64,000 bases of DNA from an uncultured Clostridia bacterium (GCA_934154805.1 CAKPGM010000002.1:62001-126000), one strand, 5' to 3'. Shown: positions 18,778-28,196, counted from the stretch's first letter. Notes: generated from the letters alone by a model not told the origin. Made by a program: numbers and translations.

Positions 18778-20349
18778 ATGGAAAACAAGAAATTTTATGT
18801 AACAACGCCAATATACTATCCAAGTGGAAAATTTCATTTGGGAACAGCATATACAACAGTGTTGGCTGATACAGTAAAAAAATACAAAAAACAAAGAGGC
18901 TATGATACTAGAATGTTGACTGGACTAGATGAACACGGTCAAAAAGTAGAACAGGTTGCAATAAAAAGAGGAATGACTCCACAAGAACATGTTGATGATA
19001 TGGCAGAAAAAGCTAAAACATTATGGAAGCTAATGGATGTACAATATGACGATTTCATTAGAACAACAGAAGAAAGACACGTAAAAGTTGTACAAAAAAT
19101 ATTTGATAGATTTATGGAGCAAGGCGATATCTACAAGGGTGAATATGAAGGATGGTATTGTATGCCTTGTGAGACATATTTTACAGAAACACAATTAGTA
19201 GATGGAAAATGTCCAGATTGTGGTAGAGAAGTAAAGAAGATGAAAGAAGAAGCATATTTCTTTAATATGAAGAAATATCAAAAGAAAATAGAAGAATTTT
19301 ATGAACAACATCCAGACTTTGTAAGTCCAGAATCAAGAAAAAACGAAATACTAACTAACTTTATAAAACCAGGATTAGAAGACTTGTGTGTAACAAGAAC
19401 AACATTTGATTGGGGAATAAAAGTACCAAAAGATCCAAAACACGTAATATATGTATGGTTAGATGCCCTAATAAATTATTTAAGTGCTTTAGGTTATTTA
19501 ACAGATGATGATGAATTATTTGAAAAATACTGGCCAGCAGATTTACAAATAGTTGGAAAAGATATAATAAGATTCCACGGAATTTATTGGCCAATATTCC
19601 TAATGGCATTAGGATTACCTGTATCAAAAAAATTATATGCACACGGATTCCTAATGATGAAAGATGGAAAAATGTCTAAATCAAAAGGAAATATAGTATA
19701 CCCAGAGATGTTAATTGAAAGATATGGATTAGATGCAACAAGATATTTCCTAATAAAAACATTCAAATATGGCCAAGACTCTGTATTTACTCCAGAAGAC
19801 TTTGTTAATTCATATAACTTTGATTTATGCAATGACTTAGGAAACCTTTTAAATAGAACAATAGGAATGGTAAACAAATATTTTGAAGGAAATGTTCCAG
19901 AATATAAAGGTCAAATTTTGGAAGTTGACAAAGAACTAGAAGAAACAGTTGCAAACAAAATCAAAGAATATGAAGACAATATGGAAAGCCTACATTTTTC
20001 TAATGCACTAGAAAGCATTTGGTCTATAATATCTAGAACAAATAAATATATAGATGAAACAGCACCTTGGACTTTATCTAAAGAGGGAAAAACAGAAGAA
20101 TTAGAATCTGTAATGAGCCATTTAGTGGAAAATTTAAGAATAATTGCTATATTAATAAACCCTGTAATGTCACATACATCAGAGGAAATATTAAAACAAT
20201 TAGGAATAAATGACCAAGATTATGATTCAATCTACAATTATGGAAAAACTACAAATAACATTAAAGTTATAGAAAAAGGAGAGCCAATATTCGTAAGATT
20301 AGAGGCGGAAGAAGAAATAAAATATATACAAGATCAAATGAAAGTATAA
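18778..20349 (+). CDS. metG: Methionyl-tRNA synthetase
   Basis: Charges tRNA-Met. 523 residues: the short form that lacks the C-terminal tRNA-binding (Trbp111-like) domain. Class I HIGH-type motif appears as PSGKFHLGTAYT (about 15), and the KMSKS loop as KMSKSKGN (about 300). Zinc-knuckle cysteines occur as CMPC and CPDC (about 126-146). GAGGAGG lies close before the ATG. Confidence 0.95.
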   Translation: MENKKFYVTTPIYYPSGKFHLGTAYTTVLADTVKKYKKQRGYDTRMLTGLDEHGQKVEQVAIKRGMTPQEHVDDMAEKAKTLWKLMDVQYDDFIRTTEERHVKVVQKIFDRFMEQGDIYKGEYEGWYCMPCETYFTETQLVDGKCPDCGREVKKMKEEAYFFNMKKYQKKIEEFYEQHPDFVSPESRKNEILTNFIKPGLEDLCVTRTTFDWGIKVPKDPKHVIYVWLDALINYLSALGYLTDDDELFEKYWPADLQIVGKDIIRFHGIYWPIFLMALGLPVSKKLYAHGFLMMKDGKMSKSKGNIVYPEMLIERYGLDATRYFLIKTFKYGQDSVFTPEDFVNSYNFDLCNDLGNLLNRTIGMVNKYFEGNVPEYKGQILEVDKELEETVANKIKEYEDNMESLHFSNALESIWSIISRTNKYIDETAPWTLSKEGKTEELESVMSHLVENLRIIAILINPVMSHTSEEILKQLGINDQDYDSIYNYGKTTNNIKVIEKGEPIFVRLEAEEEIKYIQDQMKV

Positions 20350-20423
20350 AATAAAAGTAATAAAAAATAAATAAAAAACATATATATTGATTAGTAACTT
20401 AGGCAAGTTGGAGGACAATATAT

Positions 20424-20600
20424 ATGTTTTTTGTGTTTAATAAAAGAAAAATAAACTCGTATCTTATATCATTAGGAATGGTTGCAATACTCTTTACAGT
20501 ATCTGCAATTACAACCAATAACTTAAAAACAGTAGATACATCAACAAATATTGTACAAAATTTAATAAGCAATGAGACAACAGAAAACATAGTAGAATAA
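20424..20600 (+). CDS. Small membrane protein, 58 residues
   Basis: ATG at 20424 preceded by GGAGGA (20410-20415). The product starts MFFVFNKRKINSYL, has one hydrophobic helix (about 12-29) and a polar Thr/Asn/Glu tail ending NIVE. It stops 26 bases before the next gene, which has its own AAAGGAG site, so the two are likely one transcript. No family recognised; the ribosome site and helix are the support. Confidence 0.5.
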   Translation: MFFVFNKRKINSYLISLGMVAILFTVSAITTNNLKTVDTSTNIVQNLISNETTENIVE

Positions 20601-20626
20601 CAAAAGTTATAAAAAGGAGAAAAATA

Positions 20627-21088
20627 ATGCCTTTTATAGAGATAATCACAGATACAAAAAGTCAAATGCAACTGAATAAGAGTATAAAAAAAGAACAAGT
20701 AAATAATTGTGAAATATTGTATATAAAAGAGAAGAATATAGACAACATAAAAAATATAAAATTAGAAACATTAGTCTTAAATAGAGAAATAGAGGATATG
20801 TCAAAAATACAAAAGATAATGGATAATGCAAAGAATGTAATAATAAATTTTGACCTTAATCAAATAGAAAAGAAAGGTAATTTTATTTCATATGGTTATA
20901 ATTCGAAATGTGATATTACAATATCAAGTATTAATGATGATGAAGTATTAATATATATTCAAAAAGAAATTACCAGTATTTTTGGTAGAAAAATAGAACC
21001 ACAAGAAGTAAAAGTAAAAACAAAATCAGATATAAATATATATAATATTATGATAATAATAGCCCTAAATGTGCTCTATGCTAGATAA
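20627..21088 (+). CDS. Hypothetical protein
   Basis: 153 residues, no signal peptide, one hydrophobic stretch at the very C-terminus (IYNIMIIIALNVLYAR). The interior alternates charged helices and short beta-like segments (ETLVLNREIEDMSKIQKIM; CDITISSINDDEVLIYIQ). The central NFISYGYNSKCDITISS resembles loops in Mur-ligase C-terminal domains, but the rest does not support a ligase. Function unknown. AAAGGAG precedes the ATG. Confidence 0.6.
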   Translation: MPFIEIITDTKSQMQLNKSIKKEQVNNCEILYIKEKNIDNIKNIKLETLVLNREIEDMSKIQKIMDNAKNVIINFDLNQIEKKGNFISYGYNSKCDITISSINDDEVLIYIQKEITSIFGRKIEPQEVKVKTKSDINIYNIMIIIALNVLYAR

Positions 21089-21134
21089 AATTTAAGTTTT
21101 TCGTAAAATTTTTCAAAAAAATCAACTTTTTATG

Positions 21135-21163
21135 TAGACAAAACCAAAAAATGGTAGTATAAT
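21135..21163 (+). promoter_or_regulatory. Sigma-A promoter of the SSB-like gene
   Basis: TAGACA (21135-21140), 17-base spacer, TATAAT (21158-21163). Confidence 0.65.
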
Positions 21164-21233
21164 AGGTAATGTAGGTTAGAAAAAAACTAAAAAATACAAA
21201 TACTTTAAAAAAAGTAAGAGGAGGAAATTAAAG

Positions 21234-21938
21234 TTGGATACAGTTTATTTAGAGAATAACCACATAGTATTAGTGGGAAAAGTAACTAGCGACAAAAAGT
21301 TTAGCCACGAAATATATGGAGAGAAATTCTATGTATTTGATTTAAGCGTTCCACGTTTAAGTGGAAATTCTGATATTATACCAGTAACAATATCAGAAAG
21401 ATTAATGGTAAATGGAGAATTACCATTAGAAACAAAAGTAACAGTAGAAGGTCAATTTAGATCTTACAACAGTTATGGAGAAGGCAAAAACAGATTAGTA
21501 TTAACAGTATTTGCAAAAAATGTAACATTATTAGAAGATCAAGAAAGTGAAATAGAAGCAAAAAAAGATTTCGTTTCAAATGAAGTAACATTAATTGGCT
21601 ATATTTGCAAAAAGCCAATTTACAGACAAACACCATTTGGAAGAGAAATTTCAGACATATTATTAGCAGTTAATAGAGCTTATAACAAATCAGACTACAT
21701 ACCTTGTATAGCTTGGGGAAGAACAGCAAGATTCTGTGAGAATATGGAAGTTGGTACAGAGGTTAAAATCGTAGGTCGTGTTCAATCTAGACAATATGAG
21801 AAGAAATATGAAGATGGAACAGTAGAAAATAAAGTTGCATACGAAGTTTCAGTTGGTAGCTTAGAGGTTGTTAACCAAGACGGCGAAGAAAAGAAAGAAG
21901 AAGTAGAACCAACAGAAGAAAATCAAGAGGCTATATAA
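21234..21938 (+). CDS. Single-stranded DNA-binding protein with two OB folds
   Basis: 234 residues. Two OB-fold halves can be seen: residues 6-105 (NNHIVLVGKVTSDKKFSHE ... VEGQFRSYNSYGEGKNRLVL) and 118-215 (NEVTLIGYICKKPIYRQTPFG ... VKIVGRVQSRQYEKKYEDG). The second is closer to bacterial SSB (NEVTLIGY, PCIAWGRTARFCE). The acidic Glu/Lys tail lacks the DIPF tip of replicative SSB, so this may be an auxiliary SSB. The start is TTG at 21234 with a strong GAGGAGG site nine bases upstream. Confidence 0.8.
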   Translation: MDTVYLENNHIVLVGKVTSDKKFSHEIYGEKFYVFDLSVPRLSGNSDIIPVTISERLMVNGELPLETKVTVEGQFRSYNSYGEGKNRLVLTVFAKNVTLLEDQESEIEAKKDFVSNEVTLIGYICKKPIYRQTPFGREISDILLAVNRAYNKSDYIPCIAWGRTARFCENMEVGTEVKIVGRVQSRQYEKKYEDGTVENKVAYEVSVGSLEVVNQDGEEKKEEVEPTEENQEAI

Positions 21939-21980
21939 TTAGATAAAATGAAATAAATAAATTCCTTTAAGATAAGAAAG

Positions 21981-22017
21981 AAGTGTTTTTACAGAGGTAA
22001 AAGCACTTTTTTCTTTT
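21981..22017 (+). terminator. Terminator after the SSB-like gene
   Basis: AAGTGTTTTTAC / GTAAAAGCACTT (12 bp, one G-U, AGAG loop) followed by TTTTCTTTT. Confidence 0.85.
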
Positions 22018-22091
22018 AATAAACTTGATTTATATCGAGAATTACAGTATAAGTGAATTAAGCTATTAGAAACAGCAACTCTTGTTAAAAA

Positions 22092-22120
22092 TTGACATAA
22101 TACCATAAAAATGGTATAAT
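22092..22120 (+). promoter_or_regulatory. Perfect sigma-A promoter with internal palindrome
   Basis: TTGACA (22092-22097), 17-base spacer, TATAAT (22115-22120). The palindrome TACCAT-AAAA-ATGGTA occupies 22101-22116 between the two boxes, a natural position for a repressor operator. Confidence 0.75.
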
Positions 22121-22159
22121 ATAAGTGGATTAAATTTTTTGCAAAAGGGAGGACTTTTC

Positions 22160-23170
22160 ATGATTACGACGAAACGGTGTATTCTGATTGCGGCAAAATC
22201 TGAATTCTTGGAAAGATTTGAGGCAATTGAGTTTGCAAATATTTCTGAGATTCAGAATGTGTGGAAGAGAAACAAAACTCCGGTTATTTCGGATAAGCTT
22301 GTAGCAAACAGATTGGCAGGATATAACGTCCTGAATGTTCCGGAAGAAATCATCGGCAATGTGGAAGAATTTACAGAATTCTGCCATAATAATGGTTTTG
22401 AATGCGGCGAATTCATTAGCGGAATTACCTATGACACTGCACAGGAAAGATGCTTTATGTGTGAGCTGGCAAGACATCGTGGAATGGGTGATTTGGTTCG
22501 GTACAATCAGTATGTTGAAAAAACTGTTGACTGTATCATTTACGAGACGGAAAATTTCTACGTGACTTCGGAGCTGGGAGCTCTGAAACTGGGCTATCTT
22601 ATGATTGTCCCAAAAGAGCATATCCTTTCGGTGGCTCAGTTTCCAGAAAGACTCTTTGATGAGTATCAGGAAGTAAAGGAAGATACTGAAAAGATGCTGA
22701 AGGTGGCCTTTGGAGGTTCTAATGTAACCTTTTGGGAGCATGGATCTGGCCCAAGCGGCAAGACTTCGCATAAGAAATCCATTGTTCATGCGCATACCCA
22801 CGTTGTAGTAGACTTTAAACTGAAAGAAAAGTATCAGGATATGGTACAGCTTCGGCCGTGTTTTGACATCACTGAAGCCAAAAATGTTCATTACTTTTCT
22901 TATCAGGAAGGAAGTAAGGGACAGTTGATGATTTCTATGGATCCCAGTGTTTATATTCAGCGTCAGTATCCTCGCCAGATTATGGCTGATGAGTTGGGCT
23001 TTGCACCTGATCAGTATAACTGGAGGAAAGTGAAGTTTGAAGAAAACATTGATGCAACCTTGTTTCATCTGTTCCGTACGCTTAAGGAATGCACTGACGA
23101 CAGAATCAAGGAACGTACTCGTGGGTTCGTGGATGGGTTCTATAACAGAAACATCCAGGACGATGAGTGA
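22160..23170 (+). CDS. HIT-domain protein of atypical base composition
   Basis: 336 residues from the ATG at 22160, with GGGAGGA seven bases upstream (an in-frame TTG at 22139 lies before the ribosome site). The histidine-triad motif HAHTHVVVDF is at about residue 208, preceded by GSGPSGKTSHKKS; a Cys pair CFMCELA near 96 recalls the metal site of some HIT hydrolases. HIT enzymes hydrolyse or transfer nucleotidyl groups. The N-terminal 90 residues and C-terminal 100 are not part of the HIT core and are unknown. G+C is much higher than in neighbours, so lateral acquisition is likely. Confidence 0.8.
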   Translation: MITTKRCILIAAKSEFLERFEAIEFANISEIQNVWKRNKTPVISDKLVANRLAGYNVLNVPEEIIGNVEEFTEFCHNNGFECGEFISGITYDTAQERCFMCELARHRGMGDLVRYNQYVEKTVDCIIYETENFYVTSELGALKLGYLMIVPKEHILSVAQFPERLFDEYQEVKEDTEKMLKVAFGGSNVTFWEHGSGPSGKTSHKKSIVHAHTHVVVDFKLKEKYQDMVQLRPCFDITEAKNVHYFSYQEGSKGQLMISMDPSVYIQRQYPRQIMADELGFAPDQYNWRKVKFEENIDATLFHLFRTLKECTDDRIKERTRGFVDGFYNRNIQDDE

Positions 23171-23175
23171 ATCCC

Positions 23176-23211
23176 TGCAAACGGCTATCTTTAATAGGAT
23201 GGCCGTTTGCA
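23176..23211 (+). terminator. Hairpin after the HIT gene
   Basis: TGCAAACGGC pairs with GCCGTTTGCA, with a further short inner stem. No T-run follows, but position and strength suggest a terminator carried with the gene. Confidence 0.55.
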
Positions 23212-23234
23212 TGTATATTATAAAAAAGAAAACG

Positions 23235-23263
23235 TTGTAAAAGAAGATAGAATATATTATAAT
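23235..23263 (+). promoter_or_regulatory. Sigma-A promoter of the phosphodiesterase gene
   Basis: TTGTAA (23235-23240), 17-base spacer, TATAAT (23258-23263), 25 bases before the start codon. Confidence 0.6.
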
Positions 23264-23288
23264 ATAAGAAAAAATAAAGGAGAACTAT

Positions 23289-24440
23289 ATGAATAACGAA
23301 ATAGTATTACCAAATTATGAACATTGTATACTAAATACAATAACATCAATATTAAAATATTACAATGTAGAAACAGAACACAAATCACTAGAAATCTTAG
23401 ACAAAGAACTAAAAAAGAAATATAGAAATGTTGTATTTATAGTACTAGACGGAATGGGTGAACATATATTAAACAGGATGTCGCCAGAAGGATACTTTAA
23501 TGCAAACAAAGCGGATTGTGTAACATCTGTATATCCATCAACAACAACAGCAGCACTTACAACTTATTATTCAGGTTGTCCACCATATGAAACGGGATGG
23601 ATTGCATGGTCACAATATTTTAAAGAATATGGAAGAGCTATGGATATGCTTAAACATACAGAATCATATATGGGAGATAAATATCCAAAGGCAAATTTAG
23701 ATGTATTTGCAGAAGTTGTTAATTATGAAACAATATTTGAAAAAATAGAGAAGGCATCTTCAAACATAAAAGCTTATGAAATAGAACCTACATATGCAGA
23801 TAAAAGAGCTAAAAGAAGTATTAGGGCAGATTCGATAGAAGAAATTGTTGATTCTATTGAAATGCTTTGTAAAAATCCAGACGAAAAATTTGTGTTTGCT
23901 TATTGTGATTGCCCAGATGGACTGTTACACAAATATGGGGCAAGTTCAGATGAAGCAAAAGAGTTTATATTGGACGCAGAAAACAAAATTCAAGAGTTAG
24001 AACAAAAACTTTCAGATGATACAATAATTATAATATCAGCAGACCATGGCCATAAAGATATAGAAAAAGCATATACTTTACTAGATTATCCAGAAATACA
24101 AGAATGTCTAATAATGCCACCATCTTTAGAATCAAGGGTTGTAACATTCTGGGTAAAAGAGAATATGAGAAAAGAGTTTGAGGAGAGATTCAACCACGTA
24201 TTTAGGGATGAATTTTGGTTAATGACAAGAGAAGAATTTCTAGACAAACATTTCTTAGGCTATGGAAAAAAACATCCTAAAATAGAAGAATTTGTTGGAA
24301 ATTACATTGCTCTATCAACAGCAGGAAGTATAATCAGATTAGAAACATTTTTAGCAGAAGGCAAAAAAGTAAAAAAATCTACACATTGTGGACTAAGCAA
24401 AGATGAAATGGAAGTTCCAGTAATAATACTGAAAAAATAA
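23289..24440 (+). CDS. Alkaline-phosphatase superfamily protein (nucleotide pyrophosphatase/phosphodiesterase)
   Basis: 383 residues, no signal peptide, so cytoplasmic. The metal-binding Asp is in VVFIVLDGMGEH (about 53), the nucleophile region in YPSTTTAALTTYYSG (about 84), and the later metal ligands in CDCPDGLLHKYG and ISADHGHKD, with a last His in STHCGLS near the C-terminus. This full set marks the type I phosphodiesterase / nucleotide pyrophosphatase group. The true substrate is not predictable from sequence. Confidence 0.85.
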   Translation: MNNEIVLPNYEHCILNTITSILKYYNVETEHKSLEILDKELKKKYRNVVFIVLDGMGEHILNRMSPEGYFNANKADCVTSVYPSTTTAALTTYYSGCPPYETGWIAWSQYFKEYGRAMDMLKHTESYMGDKYPKANLDVFAEVVNYETIFEKIEKASSNIKAYEIEPTYADKRAKRSIRADSIEEIVDSIEMLCKNPDEKFVFAYCDCPDGLLHKYGASSDEAKEFILDAENKIQELEQKLSDDTIIIISADHGHKDIEKAYTLLDYPEIQECLIMPPSLESRVVTFWVKENMRKEFEERFNHVFRDEFWLMTREEFLDKHFLGYGKKHPKIEEFVGNYIALSTAGSIIRLETFLAEGKKVKKSTHCGLSKDEMEVPVIILKK

Positions 24441-24472
24441 AAAGCAAAAATAATGGAATAGAAATAAACAAT

Positions 24473-24503
24473 AAAAAATAGCAAACAAGTTGCTATTTTT
24501 TTT
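24473..24503. terminator. Bidirectional terminator between convergent genes
   Basis: AAAAAATAGCAA / TTGCTATTTTTT with a 5-base loop. It serves the phosphodiesterase gene on the plus strand and overlaps the end of the small minus-strand gene. Confidence 0.8.
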
Positions 24504-24645
24504 CTTCTGGAATTATAACATTCTTTTTAGTATTAGTATCTTCTTCTGGATTTGCAATATCTAGATTATCATAAACTGGAGAAATATCTAAATCTTTACC
24601 GTTTCCAGAAACTATTTCGATGTCTTTATTTTCATCATTATACAT
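24493..24645 (-). CDS. Small acidic protein, 50 residues
   Basis: ATG at 24645 with GGGGTG about seven bases upstream, TAG at 24493-24495. The product is strongly acidic and Asn/Pro-rich (MYNDENKDIEIVSG ... LDISPVYDNLDIA ... KKNVIIPEEKK), with no membrane segment. The composition is protein-like and codon use fits the genome. Function unknown; it may be a small regulatory or spore-associated protein. The stop lies inside the shared terminator hairpin. Confidence 0.6.
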   Translation of the reverse strand: MYNDENKDIEIVSGNGKDLDISPVYDNLDIANPEEDTNTKKNVIIPEEKK

Positions 24646-24726
24646 AAAATACACCCCGCACTATTAAATTTGCATATATATTATCATAAAATTTTATAAT
24701 ATTCAAGAAATAACGCTATAAATTCA

Positions 24727-24755
24727 TTGAAATTATAGCATTTTTTGTGTATAAT
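24727..24755 (+). promoter_or_regulatory. Sigma-A promoter of trmB
   Basis: TTGAAA (24727-24732), 17-base spacer, TATAAT (24750-24755). Confidence 0.6.
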
Positions 24756-24792
24756 AATTATGACAAAAATAACAAAATGGAGAACAATTTTA

Positions 24793-25467
24793 ATGAGAAT
24801 TCGATTCAAAAAATGGGCAAGACCAGAACTAGAAGCAAGTAAATTCTATATAGATAATCCGGAAGAATATAAGGGAAAATGGAAAAGCTTATTTAACAAT
24901 AATCCGATATATGTGGAATTAGGTTGCGGAAAGGGAGGATTTATTTCTAAACTGGCTAGTCAAAATAAAAACATAAATTATATTGCAATAGATCTAGTAG
25001 ATGCGATGTTGGGACTTGCAAAAAGAAATATAGAACAAGCTTATCAAGAGCTAAAGACAGAAATTGATAATATTTATATTACAAGATACGACATTGACAG
25101 AATATTAAATATATTTGATTCTGAAGATAAAATAGAACGAATATATATAAACTTTTGTAACCCTTGGCCAAGAGGAAAGCATCATAAGAAAAGATTAACT
25201 AATACAAGACAATTAGAAAAATATAAAACTTTTTTAATAGATAATGGAAAAATCTATTTTAAAACAGATGATGATAATTTGTTTGTTGATAGCTTAGGAT
25301 ATTTTAAAGAAGCTGGTTTTGAATTAGAAAAAGTAACTTATGACCTAGCAAACGAAGAAAACTTTTGGCAGGACCAAGCAAACATTGAAACAGAACATGA
25401 GAATATGTTTAAAGAACAAGGAATCAAAATCAAAGCTCTTATAGCAGTAAAGAAAGGAGAAAAATAA
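24793..25467 (+). CDS. trmB: tRNA (guanine-N7-)-methyltransferase
   Basis: Methylates G46 in the variable loop of tRNA with SAM. 224 residues from the ATG at 24793, which has GGAGA nine bases upstream and gives the usual MRIRFKKWA start; a longer frame from 24745 has no ribosome site. SAM motif [11 protein letters not shown] at about 37. The family signature [16 protein letters not shown] (about 118) and the later TEHE and [10 protein letters not shown] are intact. Its TAA stop overlaps the ATG of the next gene by one base. Confidence 0.93.
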   Translation: MRIRFKKWARPELEASKFYIDNPEEYKGKWKSLFNNNPIYVELGCGKGGFISKLASQNKNINYIAIDLVDAMLGLAKRNIEQAYQELKTEIDNIYITRYDIDRILNIFDSEDKIERIYINFCNPWPRGKHHKKRLTNTRQLEKYKTFLIDNGKIYFKTDDDNLFVDSLGYFKEAGFELEKVTYDLANEENFWQDQANIETEHENMFKEQGIKIKALIAVKKGEK

Positions 25468-25991
25468 TGTTTAATTATGAAGTAGAAAATAATGAGTACG
25501 AAAATCTTGAAGAATGTGTAAACATTGTGTATGAGCTTGCTTCAAAATACGCAATGGATGGAGTTAAAAACAATATTGGAGGACCATTTGGAGCTGGAAT
25601 AATATATAAAAAAGAAAATAACAGATATACAATATTAGTCATAGAAAGAAATACTGTTTTATATTCAAAAGATCCAACGGCACACGCTGAAGTAAATGCA
25701 ATAAGAAGTGCTTGTAAACAATTAAACACAAAATCTTTAGAAAACTGTATATTAGTAACAACTGCTAAGAGTTGTCCTATGTGTTTATCAGCAGCTTGTT
25801 GGGCTAATATAAAAACAATATATTATTCACAAAGCTATGACAGTGCAGTAGATAGCGGATTCAGAGATGAACAAATTGCAGAATATATAAAAGGCAATAA
25901 TCAGATAATAGAAGAAAAACTATTAAAAAATCCTTGTTGTGAATTTCCATTTGTAGAATGGAACAGGAAAGAAGATAAAGAGGAGTATTAA
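25467..25991 (+). CDS. Nucleoside/guanine deaminase-like zinc hydrolase
   Basis: 174-residue cytidine-deaminase-fold protein. Zinc ligands are HAEVNAI (about 74) and CPMCLSA (about 106), with the catalytic Glu in HAE. The N-terminus has the GGPFGAGII pattern seen in guanine deaminase and related enzymes, and length fits GuaD better than tRNA deaminase TadA. The exact base acted on is uncertain. Translationally coupled to trmB. Confidence 0.82.
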   Translation: MFNYEVENNEYENLEECVNIVYELASKYAMDGVKNNIGGPFGAGIIYKKENNRYTILVIERNTVLYSKDPTAHAEVNAIRSACKQLNTKSLENCILVTTAKSCPMCLSAACWANIKTIYYSQSYDSAVDSGFRDEQIAEYIKGNNQIIEEKLLKNPCCEFPFVEWNRKEDKEEY

Positions 25992-26011
25992 TCATAGGAA
26001 GGTGATAGAAT

Positions 26012-26689
26012 ATGGAGAATGAATACATACTTATAGTTGATGACGAAGAAAGAATGAGAAAACTAATAAAAGATTTTCTAAAGCAAAAAGGATATCCTAC
26101 CATTGAAGCTTCTGATGGAGAAGAAGCATTAAGAATGTTTGAAGAAAACAAAAGCAAAATAAAATTAATACTTTTAGATGTAATGATGCCAAAATTAGAT
26201 GGATGGTCTGTTTTAAGACAAATAAGGCAAGAATCAAATGTACCAGTTATAATGCTAACTGCTAGAGGAGAAGAGCAGGACGAATTATTTGGTTTCGAAC
26301 TTGGAGCTGATGAATATATATCAAAACCATTTAGCTTAAAAATATTAGTTGCAAGAGTTGAAGCTATATTAAAAAGACTTCAGACAGACAAAAAAGAAGT
26401 AACCGAAGTTGGTGGAATAAAAATAGATAGCCAAGGAAGAACCGTTACAGTTGATGGAAAACAAATAGACTTAAGCTTAAGAGAATATGAGTTGCTGGTT
26501 TATTTAGTGGAGAATGAAGGAATAGCATTATCTAGAGATAAGATATTAAACAATGTTTGGAATTATGATTATTATGGTGACTCTCGAACAATAGATAGCC
26601 ATATAAAGAAAATAAGACATAAATTAGGAAAAAAGGGAAAATACATAGAAACTATTAGGGGTGTTGGATATAAATTTGAAATAAAATAA
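26012..26689 (+). CDS. Response regulator, OmpR family
   Basis: 225 residues. Receiver domain 1-120: acidic pocket ILIVDDEE, phospho-accepting Asp in LLLDVMMPKLDGW (about 55), Thr in MLTARGEE and Lys in YISKPFSL. DNA-binding winged helix from about 130 to 223 ends in the typical RTIDSHIKKIRHKLG ... IRGVGYKFE. It regulates transcription with the adjoining kinase, which starts 16 bases after its stop. The target is unknown; the next gene encodes a WG-repeat protein that may belong to the regulon. Confidence 0.93.
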   Translation: MENEYILIVDDEERMRKLIKDFLKQKGYPTIEASDGEEALRMFEENKSKIKLILLDVMMPKLDGWSVLRQIRQESNVPVIMLTARGEEQDELFGFELGADEYISKPFSLKILVARVEAILKRLQTDKKEVTEVGGIKIDSQGRTVTVDGKQIDLSLREYELLVYLVENEGIALSRDKILNNVWNYDYYGDSRTIDSHIKKIRHKLGKKGKYIETIRGVGYKFEIK

Positions 26690-26705
26690 TAGAAGGAATG
26701 ATAAA

Positions 26706-28196
26706 ATGAAAAAGATAAAAACTGTTCGTATGAAACTATTTACCACACTAAGCTTAATAACAATATTAATTTTGCTATTACTAATTATGATAAATAGTTT
26801 ATTTCTTAAAACATTTTACACTGTATCAAAAATAGAGAGTGTAAAAAGCGAATATTATAAAATAAATCAGTTATATAACCAACAGGATGAACTAACATTA
26901 CAAAAAATAAAAAACGATGCTGTAGCAAATAATTTTAATATATTAATAGCTAATGAAGATTACATTTTGGTATTTTCTACAGACGAAAACTTTGAAAGCA
27001 CAGTAAAACAATACATAAATAATGCAGTTCCACTTATGAATCAAATAAAAGAAAAAACAAATATATTATTTAACAAAAATAATATATTGATTAGAAAAGT
27101 TGTTATAGATGGAAATAACAGTATATTATTAGTAGGAAAGTTAGACAATAATTATAATGTATACATAGAAATGCCAATATCTATCATAGATGAAAGTGTA
27201 AGAATTTCTAACAATTTATTATTTATAATTGGAATTATAATAATATTTATAGGTGGAATTGCAGCATTATATGTTTCTAAAAAGTTTGCAGCTCCTATAT
27301 CTGAGTTAAACAACATAGCAAATAAAATGTCAAAATTAGACTTTAGCCAAAAATACAAAGGAACTGGTACTGATGATGAAATGGACGAGCTAGGTCATAG
27401 TATAAATGTTATGTCAGACAAGTTAGAAAAAACAATAAAGCAATTAAGAAGAAGTAACTCAGAATTGGAAAGGGATATAGAAGAAAAATCAAAAATAGAT
27501 GAGATGAGAAAACAGTTCATATCAGATGTATCGCATGAGTTAAAAACACCAATAGCACTAATACAAGGATATGCAGAAGGACTTATAGAGAATGTCAATG
27601 TGGATGAAGAGTCGAGAAAATACTATGCAGAAGTAATATTAGACGAATCAAACAAAATGGATAAGCTCGTAAAACAATTGTTAGAATTAATGAAACTTGA
27701 GGATGGAAAAAGAGAATTTGATAATAACAAATTTAACATTTGCGAGCTAATTCAAGAAGTTATAAGAAAATGCAATGTAATGCTAGAAGAACACAATATA
27801 ACAGATATCAAATTTAATCCAAATAAAAAAGTATATGTATATGCAGACGAGTTCTATATAGAACAAGTATTTACTAATTATTTTACAAATGCAATTAAGC
27901 ATACAAAAGAAGTAAATGGAGAAAAATACATAGAGATAAAAATAGAAGACAAAAAAGATAAAGCAAGAATATCAGTATTCAACACAGGAGATATTATACC
28001 GGAGGAGAAGATTGATAAGATATGGGGAAGATTCTACAAAGCAGACGAATCTAGAAATAGATCTGATGGAGGAAGCGGAATAGGACTAGCTTTGGTAAAA
28101 GCGATTATGAACAACATGGATTCTAATTATGGAGCTGTTAATGAAGAAACAGGAGTAAGGTTCTATTTTGATATAGCTAAAGATAAAGAAGAATAA
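26706..28196 (+). CDS. Sensor histidine kinase
   Basis: 496-residue membrane kinase. Membrane helices at about 10-32 and 168-190 enclose an extracytoplasmic sensor region of about 135 residues with no recognised domain. HAMP linker about 190-245, HisKA with phospho-accepting His in SDVSHELKTPIA (about 276), and HATPase_c with N box FTNYFTNAIKHTK, G1-type DIIPEEKIDKIWGRFYK and G2 GGSGIGLALVKA. Forms a pair with the preceding regulator. Confidence 0.93.
   Translation: MKKIKTVRMKLFTTLSLITILILLLLIMINSLFLKTFYTVSKIESVKSEYYKINQLYNQQDELTLQKIKNDAVANNFNILIANEDYILVFSTDENFESTVKQYINNAVPLMNQIKEKTNILFNKNNILIRKVVIDGNNSILLVGKLDNNYNVYIEMPISIIDESVRISNNLLFIIGIIIIFIGGIAALYVSKKFAAPISELNNIANKMSKLDFSQKYKGTGTDDEMDELGHSINVMSDKLEKTIKQLRRSNSELERDIEEKSKIDEMRKQFISDVSHELKTPIALIQGYAEGLIENVNVDEESRKYYAEVILDESNKMDKLVKQLLELMKLEDGKREFDNNKFNICELIQEVIRKCNVMLEEHNITDIKFNPNKKVYVYADEFYIEQVFTNYFTNAIKHTKEVNGEKYIEIKIEDKKDKARISVFNTGDIIPEEKIDKIWGRFYKADESRNRSDGGSGIGLALVKAIMNNMDSNYGAVNEETGVRFYFDIAKDKEE

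Noticed and set aside
22130..23212. Long minus-strand reading frame of 360 codons
   Set aside because: It lies exactly antisense to the HIT gene, which has the histidine-triad motif, ribosome site and promoter. Its length follows from the atypical, stop-poor G+C-rich composition.
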